From positions 1 through 64,000 of the forward strand of contig CAVOSA010000021.1 of assembly GCA_963698735.1 (NCBI GenBank): DNA of 64,000 nt, read 5' to 3'. Shown one piece after another: positions 50,101 through 58,720 of the stretch (the stretch's first letter is position 1; each line of letters begins with the position of its first letter). Under the pieces are notes generated by a model. That model searched no databases, was not told the origin of the DNA, and worked only from the letters and a program-made list of their open reading frames with translations. Position numbers and translations under genes: made by a program. Origin of the DNA: RPQJ01 sp963698735 (GTDB taxonomy: Bacteria > Pseudomonadota > Gammaproteobacteria > Steroidobacterales > Steroidobacteraceae).

Positions 50101-51168
50101 ATCAAGTTGACGCGCAAGCTCATGATCGACTGGGGCTACAAGGCACAGCGCCTCGGCCACCGGACGCTCGGCAAGCTGGGCGCGGCGCAGACGAAGCGGC
50201 CACCGGCAACCACGGGCGGGCGGCCGCCGGTCCGCGAGCAGGTGCTGCACTTCATCAACAAGAAGATGCCGGGCGGGCTGCCGAAGAAGACGGCGCGCGC
50301 GCTGCTCGACGTCGAGGACCGCAACTACGTGCCGATCATCCGGGATCCCGCCCGCACCAACAGCGATTCCGAGGCCGTCTTCTATTTCCCGGGCTGCGGC
50401 TCCGAACGGCTGTTTTCGCAGGTCGGACTCGCGACCCAGGCCATGCTCTGGCACGCCGGCGTGCAGACCGTGTTGCCGCCCGGCTACCTGTGCTGCGGCT
50501 ACCCGCAGCGGGGCGCGGGCCAGTTCGACCAGGCCGAGAAGATCATCACCGACAACCGCGTGCTGTTCCATCGCGTGGCGAACACGCTCAACTACCTCGA
50601 CATCAAGACCGTCGTGGTGAGCTGCGGCACCTGTCACGACCAGTTGCAGGGCTACAAGTTCGAGGAGATCTTCCCGGGCTCGCGCATCCTCGACATCCAC
50701 GAGTTCCTGCTCGAGAAGGGCATCCGCCTGGAGAGCGCGACGGGCGTGCGCTACATGTACCACGACCCCTGCCATTCGCCGATGAAGACGCACGACCCGC
50801 TCCAGGTCGTGAATGCGCTGCTGCACACCGCAGGCAGCGACAAGGTCGAGAAGAACGACCGGTGCTGCGGCGAATCCGGCACCTTTGCCGTGGCGCGGCC
50901 GGACATCGCTACTCAAGTCCGCTTCCGCAAGCAACGCGAGATGGAACAGGGCGCCGACCGGCTGCGCGCCGATGGCTTCAAGGGAGAAGTGAAGGTTCTG
51001 ACCTCGTGCCCTTCTTGCCTGCAGGGCCTGTCGCGGTACGATGACGACGCGGGCACCGGCGCCGACTACATCGTGGTCGAGATGGCGCGGCACCTGCTGG
51101 GCCCCGCCTGGCTCGAAACCTATGTGCAGCAGGCCAACGCGGGCGGCATCGAACGGGTCCTCGTCTGA
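47167..51168 (+). CDS. Large FAD-binding and 4Fe-4S oxidoreductase (DUF3683/YdiJ-like)
   Basis: The 1333-residue cytoplasmic protein has an N-terminal DUF3683-type domain and a FAD-binding-type-4 domain (PRGGGTGYTGSAVPL near residue 223, then FVFAVDPTSADASVVGGNIA). A FAD-oxidase C-terminal domain follows (HMHAGDGNVHTNIP, SGEHGIG). Two 4Fe-4S clusters lie near 863 (CLRCGKC) and 924 (CTVCHKCEAPC), and two CCG domains near 1108 (LCCGYPQRG) and 1232 (CCGESG). This is the layout of D-2-hydroxyacid (D-lactate, D-2-hydroxyglutarate) dehydrogenases. It is intact over 4 kb. The ATG at 47167 is the likely start, since the frame upstream runs into the GH17 remnant. Confidence 0.9.
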   Translation: MTASPTLDVRRAVNAVPHSPVAPAGPEHPLDPPARLREIPYNYTSFSDREIVIRLLGPAGWSLLDDLRAERRTGRSARMLYEVLGDIWVVRRNAYLEQDLLDNPKRRDLLVEALHHRLADIEKRRDTSDAARDVKVGRLLEFARAAVLDFANSFEKIETMRRRARKAFASHTRSDNVCFDAYARVAHATDATDWRVETPFVVLTPDSEDEIPGLVRACIESGLTVIPRGGGTGYTGSAVPLTPFAAVINTEKLERIGKVEPQALPGLERLVPTLFTEAGVVTRRVEEAAHQAGFVFAVDPTSADASVVGGNIAMNAGGKKAVLWGTALDNLAWWRMVDPQGNWLEVTRVGHNLGKIHDIATAVFDLAWKDGRQAPGTAKVLRTTRLEIPGATFRKTGLGKDVTDKFLGGLPGIQKEGCDGIITSARWVVHRMPAHIRTVCLEFFGQARDAIPAIVEIRDELTRQGRETGVQLAGLEHLDERYLKAVGYSTKSKRGALPKMVLIGDIVGDDEAAVSRCTSDVVRIANARHGEGFTAAGAEARKAFWRDRARTAAIARHTNAFKINEDVVIPLERLGEYTDAIERINIEYSLENKLQLLDALDAYLRGEPKLGKTGDADLDRMPREEVLGARLEQGLGAIARCRTRWSWLATNMDRPLAGVLDDLHRFAPDDVAAAAPRRLAAEPALRLFDLLQDRSLRVSWKHELRAEFRRIFAGGPFVPLLADLEAIHQRVLHGRVFVALHMHAGDGNVHTNIPVNSDDYEMLQAANRAVARIMRVARDLGGVISGEHGIGITKLEYLTDEETRGFRDYKARVDPEGRFNAGKLLPGADLRNAYTPSFNLLGHESLIMQQSDIAGISDAIKDCLRCGKCKPVCSTHVPGANLLYSPRNKILATSMLIEAFLYEEQTRRGVSLQHWDEFGDVADHCTVCHKCEAPCPVDIDFGDVSMAMRDVLRRLGNTRGNPAKSAAMFFLNTNDPGTIKLTRKLMIDWGYKAQRLGHRTLGKLGAAQTKRPPATTGGRPPVREQVLHFINKKMPGGLPKKTARALLDVEDRNYVPIIRDPARTNSDSEAVFYFPGCGSERLFSQVGLATQAMLWHAGVQTVLPPGYLCCGYPQRGAGQFDQAEKIITDNRVLFHRVANTLNYLDIKTVVVSCGTCHDQLQGYKFEEIFPGSRILDIHEFLLEKGIRLESATGVRYMYHDPCHSPMKTHDPLQVVNALLHTAGSDKVEKNDRCCGESGTFAVARPDIATQVRFRKQREMEQGADRLRADGFKGEVKVLTSCPSCLQGLSRYDDDAGTGADYIVVEMARHLLGPAWLETYVQQANAGGIERVLV

Positions 51169-51220
51169 GGCAAGGCGGGGGTTCCGCGTTGCGAACACCT
51201 CGACCAGGAAGGCACCGCGC

Positions 51221-53086
51221 ATGGATCTGACTGGACTCGCCAACCGCACGCGCGGTGACTTCTCCCGGCGCTGGCGGGTGGTGATTGGCTGGCAGCTGCT
51301 GGTGCAGCTGCTCGGCTTCATCGCAATCACGCCGCTCGCGGGCTGGCTGACCGACCGCATCGTCGCCCGCTCCGGTTCCGGCGTCATCAGCAACTACGAC
51401 ATCGCGCGCTTCGTACTCTCGCCGCTGGGCGTGGCCTTCGTGCTGATCGCGGTCGGCATCGCGATCACCTATTACATTGCGCAACTCGCCGGGTACGCGT
51501 GGATCTCAGGGCACTCCATCGAGAAGCAGCCGGTCACGCTGCTCGGCACGCTCGGCGCCGTCGCCGTGAGACTCGACGTGCTGGTGCGGCTCGGCGTGCG
51601 TGTTTTCCTGCGCGTGGTGGTGCTCGCCCTGCCCTTTGCCGCGATCCTCGCCATCGTCTGGTTCACGACGCTCGCCGGCCACGACATCAACTACTACCTC
51701 GCGGAACAGCCGCCGGAATGGCGCCGCGCCAAGCTCGCTGCCATGGTCGCGGCGGCCGGGTTCGCGTTCGTGCTGCTCGCCCAGTTCGCACGCTGGATCT
51801 TTGCGATGCCGATCGCCATGTTTCACGACCTCGCGCCCGGCGACGTGCTGCGGGCGAGCGAGCGCATGCTCGAGGGCCGCCTGGTCAAGTCCGTGCTGCC
51901 GTTGCTGCTCTGGTTTCTGCTGATCGCGGGCCTCGCCTGGCTCAGCTTCCGCGTCGGCCGCCAGTTTACGGACGCGGCTTTCGGCTGGGCCGGGATCGAT
52001 CCGCGGCGCGTGCTGCCGCTGGTCACGCTGTTCATGGCCGTGACGATCAGCTTCGCTTTCCTGTACTCGACGCTGCAGTTCGCGGGACACCAGTTCCTCG
52101 CCACGCGCATGTATGCGGAACGCAAGGAGAGCCCGCTCTGGCTCGGCCCGAAGGTACAGGCCAGCGCCGAGGCGCGGGGCCGGCGCCTTGGCCGGCCGGT
52201 CGTGATCGGCCTGCTCGCACTCGCAGGCCTGGTGGCGGCCATCGGCTACTTCCTGTTCGGCCGGCTGGACGTGCGCGAGGACGTGCTGGTGACCGCGCAC
52301 CGCGGCGCGTCGCTGCGGGCTCCAGAGAATTCCATGGCCGCGTTCCGCGAGGCTTACGAGGCCGGCACCGATTTCGTCGAGCTCGACGTGCAGCGCACGC
52401 GCGACGGCGCGATCGTCGTCATTCACGACGGCGACCTGCTGCGCATGGCGGGCGATCCGCGCAAGGTGAAGGACCTGTCGCTCGCCGAGATCCAGGCGCT
52501 GGACATCGGCGCGAAAAAGGGAGCGCAGTACGCTGGCGAGCGCGTGCCGACGCTGGCACAGGTCATCGACTACGCGCGCGGCAAGTTCCGCATCAACATC
52601 GAGCTCAAATACAACGTGCCGGACGTGACGCTTGCGCCGGCCGTCGTGGCCCTGCTGCGCGATTCGGACTTTCTCGACCAGGTGGTCATCACCTCGCTCG
52701 ATCACGCAGCACTGCGGCAGGTCGAGCAGATCCAGCCGAGCCTCGACACCGGCCTGATCGTGACGGCGGCGGTCGGCAACGTATTGAAGACCGACACCGA
52801 TTTCGTCAGCCTCAATTCGGCCAGGGCCCGGTCCAGTCTAGTCACCCAGGCCAAGGCCGCCGGAAAGCAGGTTCACGTCTGGACCGTGAACAAGCCCGAA
52901 GTCATGCTGCGCATGATCGAGCGCGACGTGGACAACGTCATCACCGACGATCCCGCCGCCTTGGTGCGCGTCATGCGTGACCGCAATGGGCTTACGCCGC
53001 AGGAACAGGTGGGCTTGCGCCTGCGCATCCTGTTTACGGAATCGCCGCCAGAACTTGAAGACGCCAGCGCAGTGCCCGCGTTATGA
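51221..53086 (+). CDS. Membrane glycerophosphodiester phosphodiesterase
   Basis: The 621-residue protein has an N-terminal membrane domain of about seven helices (about 25-350), typical of the GDPD-associated membrane domain. A GDPD TIM-barrel follows with TAHRGASLRAPENS near 355-368, FVELDVQRTRDG and VVIHDGDL, which carry the catalytic His and metal-binding acids. It should split glycerophosphodiesters or related lipid head groups outside or at the inner membrane. AGGAAGG precedes the ATG at 51221, 52 bp after the oxidoreductase, so co-transcription is likely. Confidence 0.92.
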   Translation: MDLTGLANRTRGDFSRRWRVVIGWQLLVQLLGFIAITPLAGWLTDRIVARSGSGVISNYDIARFVLSPLGVAFVLIAVGIAITYYIAQLAGYAWISGHSIEKQPVTLLGTLGAVAVRLDVLVRLGVRVFLRVVVLALPFAAILAIVWFTTLAGHDINYYLAEQPPEWRRAKLAAMVAAAGFAFVLLAQFARWIFAMPIAMFHDLAPGDVLRASERMLEGRLVKSVLPLLLWFLLIAGLAWLSFRVGRQFTDAAFGWAGIDPRRVLPLVTLFMAVTISFAFLYSTLQFAGHQFLATRMYAERKESPLWLGPKVQASAEARGRRLGRPVVIGLLALAGLVAAIGYFLFGRLDVREDVLVTAHRGASLRAPENSMAAFREAYEAGTDFVELDVQRTRDGAIVVIHDGDLLRMAGDPRKVKDLSLAEIQALDIGAKKGAQYAGERVPTLAQVIDYARGKFRINIELKYNVPDVTLAPAVVALLRDSDFLDQVVITSLDHAALRQVEQIQPSLDTGLIVTAAVGNVLKTDTDFVSLNSARARSSLVTQAKAAGKQVHVWTVNKPEVMLRMIERDVDNVITDDPAALVRVMRDRNGLTPQEQVGLRLRILFTESPPELEDASAVPAL

Positions 53087-53256
53087 GCTGGATCGCGACC
53101 GGGCCCTCCGCGTCACCGCGGGTGAGCTTGGTGTTCGCTGGAGCCGTGGACATCATCGGCGACGTGGACGGCGCAGTGCCTGCTCGGCAATCACGAGATC
53201 AATGCGCAGTGATCTCCGACCAAGGCAGCGGCCCTGAGTTCGGGAACCGCATGTGC

Positions 53257-53571
53257 TCACTTCGGTGAAGCGGGCGGTGCCGCAGTGGTATTGATCGTCA
53301 CGCCACGCTTGCGCAGTTCATCCACCACCAGTTTCGCGTTCCGGTTCCCCTGCTCGGCCAGGCGGGCAGTATCGCTGGCCAAACCATCGAGCGAATCACG
53401 CAGCTTCTGCGACTGCTGCACCTGCGCCTGTTGCGCCTCGCGAGACTGCTGCAGGGTGTTCCGTTCGGCAAGAAGTTGGGTGGCCTGGAACAGGAACCAC
53501 CCTAGCGAGGTGATCGTCAGCAACAGGACCGGCAGGAAAACGCCCTGACCGCGTTCGACTGGTTCGTGCAT
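53257..53571 (-). CDS. Small membrane-anchored coiled-coil protein, unknown
   Basis: The 104-residue protein has one transmembrane helix (about residues 11-30). A Gln-rich coiled coil (QQSREAQQAQVQQSQKLRDS) follows, then a C-terminal segment ending KRGVTINTTAAPPASPK. I recognise no named family. Its architecture and C-terminus (RGVTIN versus RGITIS, then Ala/Pro) match the next gene upstream, so the two are paralogues and probably act together. They lie four bases apart, downstream of the PEP-CTERM giant gene. Confidence 0.7.
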   Translation of the reverse strand: MHEPVERGQGVFLPVLLLTITSLGWFLFQATQLLAERNTLQQSREAQQAQVQQSQKLRDSLDGLASDTARLAEQGNRNAKLVVDELRKRGVTINTTAAPPASPK

Positions 53572-53575
53572 GGCG

Positions 53576-53887
53576 TCAGCGACCTTCCTTGCCGCGCTCA
53601 GGAACCTTCGCCGGGGCCGCTGGCATCACGGAGATCGTGATACCTCGGGCCTCGAGGATACGCCGCAGGTCCTCGTCGTTCGCGCGAGTCGAGAGGTCGG
53701 CAAGTGCCTGTGCGATCTCGGTGTACAGGCCCTGCAGCTGCATGGATTGCAGTATGAATTGCTGGCGGCCTGCGACCTCGCCCTGCAGGTTGCGGTTCCC
53801 GACGAACAGGCTCGCGTTCAGCGCGCCCACCAGCAGATTGAGTACCGCGAGTCCGGTGAGGAGCCAGAATTGCCAACGGGTGAGCAT
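53576..53887 (-). CDS. Small membrane-anchored protein, paralogue of its neighbour
   Basis: The 103-residue protein has one N-terminal transmembrane helix (about 6-28), a Gln-rich helix and a C-terminus LEARGITISVMPAAPAKVPE. The start ATG at 53887 lies 23 bp after the stop of the giant gene upstream. The function is unknown. Pairing of two half-related single-helix proteins suggests a heterodimer in the inner membrane. Confidence 0.7.
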   Translation of the reverse strand: MLTRWQFWLLTGLAVLNLLVGALNASLFVGNRNLQGEVAGRQQFILQSMQLQGLYTEIAQALADLSTRANDEDLRRILEARGITISVMPAAPAKVPERGKEGR

Positions 53888-55123
53888 ATGTCCTGCAGAC
53901 CTCCGAACGATCAGTGCCGGGTGCGGCCGCGCACCCGCACCCGCACCGCCGCGATACCGCCGAGTCCGAGGAGCATCAGCAACAGGGTGCCCGGCTCGGG
54001 TACCGGCGTTGACGTGACCCGACCATTCACACGCAACAGGATCGGGCTGAACCCGCCCTCATAGCCACTGCTGTTATAACCCATTGCGAGCAGCTGGACC
54101 GTGTCGTCGAAATCGCCGAGCCCGAGTCGCGACGGGTCGAACGCGATTCGCAGGCCGCTCAAACCCTGGCCAGCCTCGAGCCCGCTGAAGGACTCGAAGC
54201 CGAACAGCCCGAAGTCCTGGCTCGCCCCGAAGTCGAACTGGAACGAGCCGCGCAGCAGGTCGGCCGGACCGGACGCTGCGTTCTGCAATGACAGGAACGC
54301 CTCGAGCGGACCGGACCCCACGGTCACGGAGCCAAAGCTGAACTCATAGAGCATGCCGACGGAAGACAACGTGCCCGCACCAGCGTTCTGTACGAACCGC
54401 GGATCGGCGTAGTTGTTGACCTGACCGGCGAGCGAAATGCTGGTCGAGCCCAGGCCGAGATCGCTCAGGTCCGCGTCATGGCTCACGAAGCTCGCGGTGG
54501 CGCTGCCGCTGTACACACCGGCGGTCGAAGTATCGAGACGGACAGTGAGGCTCGACGAGTCGGTCTGGCCGGCCGCGACCCCGGCGCCGAGCGTACCACT
54601 GGCGCTGAACGCGCCGGTGGCGCCGCCAAGCGAGCCGCGCAGCACGTCGTTCAGCGCGGTCACGGCCGCAGCATTGGTGACACTCACGCCTCGAGCCGCG
54701 ACGGCATCGCCCACGTGCACGATGCCGAAATTGACCGACGGATCGGCGACCTGGGCCACCGCCGGCGTGTAGACGCGGCCGGTGAGGCTCACGTTCTGAT
54801 CCGGCAATGCGAGGTCCGGGGCGCCGGTGGTGCCCGAACCCGTCGAAGCGAGCGTGACCGTCGCGGCACCCGAGTACGTGCCGGCCGTGCTCGTGTTCAG
54901 GCCGACACGAAGCGTTGACGCGTTGGTCGCACCGGCCACGAGGTTGCTGACTGTGCCGCTCGCGTTGAAGCCCGTCGCACCCGTAGCGATCGCGGCGTTG
55001 AGCCCCTCCGTGTACGAGTCAGGCGAACTGTTCGTAATGCTGACGCCTGTGCTCGGTGCCGAGTCGCCCACTCGGCCGGCGACCACCACCGATAGTGTGC
55101 CGAGTACGGGGTTGGCCAGCCGG

Positions 55124-56202
55124 TAGACGTTGCCCTGCACGGTGACGTTCTGCGAGGCCAGCGTGAGCTGGCAGTTCGGCTCGCAGTTGCCCACGTTGCT
55201 GGCGTCGGAGACGAACGCGACCGTGGCGGTGCCGTTGCGCGCACCGGCCGTGCTGGTGTTCAGCCCCACCTGCAGCGTGTTGGCGTTCGTGCCGCCCGGC
55301 GCCAGCAGGTTGAACGACCCGCTCGCGGTGACCGGCGCCCCCGCGCTGATGCTGGCGTTGAGCGCCGCCTGCGGGTTGCCCGTCGCCTGGTTCGTCACGC
55401 TGACGTACTGCGTCGGCGAGGCCGTGTTGATGCGCACGTTGCCGAGGTCGATGACCGGGTTGTTGATCACCGGCCGCGCCTGGTCCACCACCTGCGCGAT
55501 GGCCTGGATGATGCCGACGACCCCGAAGTCGGCCGAGCCGACGGCCGACTCGCCCAGCCCGTTGCTCGCGCCGTTGACCGCGCCCGCCGTGTAGAAGTTG
55601 ACGGGGATCGCACCGTTGACCGTGCCGGCCGCGGAGGTGTTGACCCCCACCACCATGCCGCTCGCATTGGTGGCCCCGGCCAGCAGGCCGCTGATCGAGC
55701 CGGTGCCGGTGATCAGGCTCGAGCCCACGCCCGTCGCGACGCCGAAGCGCGCGTTGAGATCCTCGACGAAGCCCGCAGCGCCCGTGGCGATGTTGGAGAT
55801 GCTGAGCGTCTGGCTCACGCTCTGCCCCACCTGCACCGTGCCGAAGTTCAGTGCCGGCGTGTTCAACTGCCCGATCGCCGCCTGGTAGACGTTGCCCGAG
55901 ACGTTGATCGTCTGCGAGCCGACGCCGACCGGCGCCAGGCCGCTGGTGCCCGTGCCGTTCGACACGTAGTTCAGCGTGACCGAGCCGGTCCTCGCCCCGG
56001 CAACGCTCGTGTCCAGACCCACGCTCATCGCTGTGGTGTTCGCTGGGCCACTGGCAGCCACGCCACCGGCGTTCAGCCCGCCGCTGATCGAGCCGCCGTT
56101 GTTGGTCGCGAATCCCGTGTTCGCACCAAAGCTCGCGTTCAGCACTTCAGTGAACGATCCCGCCGGCGCCGTGTTGCTGACCGTCAGCGCCTGCGTCAGC
56201 GT
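55124..56202 (-). repeat. 1.08-kb internal duplication, copy 1
   Basis: This block matches 56622-57700 at a constant offset of 1498 bp with only a handful of mismatches. Examples are GCTGGCG versus GCTCGCG, and CCACTGG versus CCACCGG. It encodes the choice-of-anchor D repeats of the giant gene. Confidence 0.95.
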
Positions 56203-56621
56203 GCCGCCGACGCGCTGGTTCGCGAACGTGACCGGACTCGGCGAGGTGCTCCCCGCCGCAAGGTTGTAACCGGTAGCCTGCACATTGACCGTCTGGGTGC
56301 CGACCCCGATGGCCGATGCGCCAGTGGTGCCGGCACCGTCCGACTGATAACTGAGAGTCACGGACCCGGTGTTGAGGCCCGCCACGCCGCTGCCGATCGT
56401 GGCACTGATGGCGTTGCTCGCGCTGCCGGCGTTCAGCAGGCTGACGCTGCCGCTCGTCGCCGTCACCGCTCCGCTGTTGCCCGAGACGCTCGCATTGAGT
56501 CGCTCGGAGTAGCCGTCGTTCGCCGCCGCATTGGTGACGGTGAGCGCTCCGGTGGATCGAACTGCCGACGCGGAAGTTCGCCAATGTGACCGGGTCAGTC
56601 GCCTGGCCCTGCGCCAGCCGA

Positions 56622-57700
56622 TAGACGTTGCCCTGCACGGTGACGTTCTGCGAGGCCAGCGTGAGCTGGCAGTTCGGCTCGCAGTTGCCCACGTTGCTCG
56701 CGTCGGAGACGAACGCCACCGTGGCGGTGCCGTTGCGCGCACCGGCCGTGCTGGTGTTCAGCCCCACCTGCAGCGTGTTGGCGTTCGTGCCGCCCGGCGC
56801 CAGCAGGTTGAACGACCCGCTCGCGGTGACCGGCGCCCCCGCGCTGATGCTGGCGTTGAGCGCCGCCTGCGGGTTGCCCGTCGCCTGGTTCGTCACGCTG
56901 ACGTACTGCGTCGGCGAGGCCGTGTTGATGCGCACGTTGCCGAGGTCGATGACCGGGTTGTTGATCACCGGCCGCGCCTGGTCCACCACCTGCGCGATGG
57001 CCTGGATGATGCCGACGACCCCGAAGTCGGCCGAGCCGACGGCCGACTCGCCCAGCCCGTTGCTCGCGCCGTTGACCGCGCCCGCCGTGTAGAAGTTGAC
57101 GGGGATCGCACCGTTGACCGTGCCGGCCGCGGAGGTGTTGACCCCCACCACCATGCCGCTCGCATTGGTGGCCCCGGCCAGCAGGCCGCTGATCGAGCCG
57201 GTGCCGGTGATCAGGCTCGAGCCCACGCCCGTCGCGACGCCGAAGCGCGCGTTGAGATCCTCGACGAAGCCCGCAGCGCCCGTGGCGATGTTGGAGATGC
57301 TGAGCGTCTGGCTCACGCTCTGCCCCACCTGCACCGTGCCGAAGTTCAGTGCCGGCGTGTTCAACTGCCCGATCGCCGCCTGGTAGACGTTGCCCGAGAC
57401 GTTGATCGTCTGCGAGCCGACGCCGACCGGCGCCAGGCCGCTGGTGCCCGTGCCGTTCGACACGTAGTTCAGCGTGACCGAGCCGGTCCTCGCCCCGGCA
57501 ACGCTCGTGTCCAGACCCACGCTCATCGCTGTGGTGTTCGCTGGGCCACCGGCAGCCACGCCACCGGCGTTCAGCCCGCCGCTGATCGAGCCGCCGTTGT
57601 TGGTCGCGAATCCCGTGTTCGCACCAAAGCTCGCGTTCAGCACTTCAGTGAACGATCCCGCCGGCGCCGTGTTGCTGACCGTCAGCGCCTGCGTCAGCGT
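56622..57700 (-). repeat. 1.08-kb internal duplication, copy 2
   Basis: This is the partner of 55124-56202. The sequence between the copies (56203-56621) and outside them is only distantly alike, so the boundaries are sharp. Confidence 0.95.
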
Positions 57701-58720
57701 CCCGCCCACGCGCTGGTTCGCAAACGTCACCGGAGTCGGCGAAGCACTGCCGGAAGCCAGGTTGTAGGCCGCAGCATTCGAGCCGAGCACGAGGCTGATC
57801 GTCTGGCTCGGCACGTTGCCGAAGTTGTTGGCGACGTGAATCGCCTGGCCCGAAAGGGGCGCGATCGAACCGGCCGACTGCGACGTTGAAAGTCACGCCG
57901 ATGTTGGCGCTGGCGCTGCCCGGCGTCAACGGCCCGAAGTTCTGCGGTGTCGACCAGCAGCCTTGCATCGGTGATGTTGCCGCCATTCACGGACGTCTGG
58001 ATCGCGCCGCGCAGGCTCGGGCCGGTCGTGCCGGTGTTGGCGACCTGGAAGTCGAACGCGTTGGCGCCGACCCGCAGGTTGCCGATCGTCAGCGTCGGGA
58101 GTCGCGCTCGTGCCGTTCGTGATGCTCGCGCCCGTGATTGCCTGCGCCGTGTTGCCCGCAGCCAGGATCTGACCGGTGCCCGAGACGTTGGCGCGCGCGA
58201 TTGAAGGCGTTGCCGATGCCGAAGTTCGCGTTGTTGTAGTCGCCGTGCACCGTGACGCTGTTCGCGCCGAGCGCGAGGCTGCCGGCGCCAGAACCATTGT
58301 GGAGCAGTGTGCCGGCCGAGCTGGCCGCCGCGAGCGTGAGGATGCCATCCGGCGCAACTCTCGACCGTTCCGCTCGGCCCGACGATGCCGCGGTTGGCCA
58401 GCAGCCCAGCGCTGCCGCTGGCCCGCACCGTGCCTGCGTTCTGCAGGTTCACCAGGATCTGCCCAGCACCCTGGATGGTGTGCGCTGGCTGCTGTTGGTC
58501 AACACTTCGTTGCCATTGAGCCCGCTGATGCGGTTATTGGCAGCGTTGGCCATCGCCAGCGTGCCGGTACCGGCGAGCGTCACGTCGGTTCCGTACAGAA
58601 TGACGTCCGTCGCGAGACCACCGCCGACGCTCGAGTTCATCGCCAGCGTGCCGTTGTTGGTGATGGTGTTGAGCAGCCGTGGTTGTCGTGTTCGAGCTGC
58701 CGTCACCCGCGACATAGGTG

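Noticed and set aside
46849..51393. Long open frames (769 and 710 codons) opposite the DUF3683 oxidoreductase, and a 1115-codon frame on the same strand
   Set aside because: They are mirror images of codon bias in high-GC DNA. They have no domain, leader or ribosome site, and the oxidoreductase frame carries all family motifs.
53087..53256. Short open frames between the phosphodiesterase and the small membrane-protein pair
   Set aside because: No ribosome site or recognisable sequence; I see nothing in this 170-bp gap between convergent genes.
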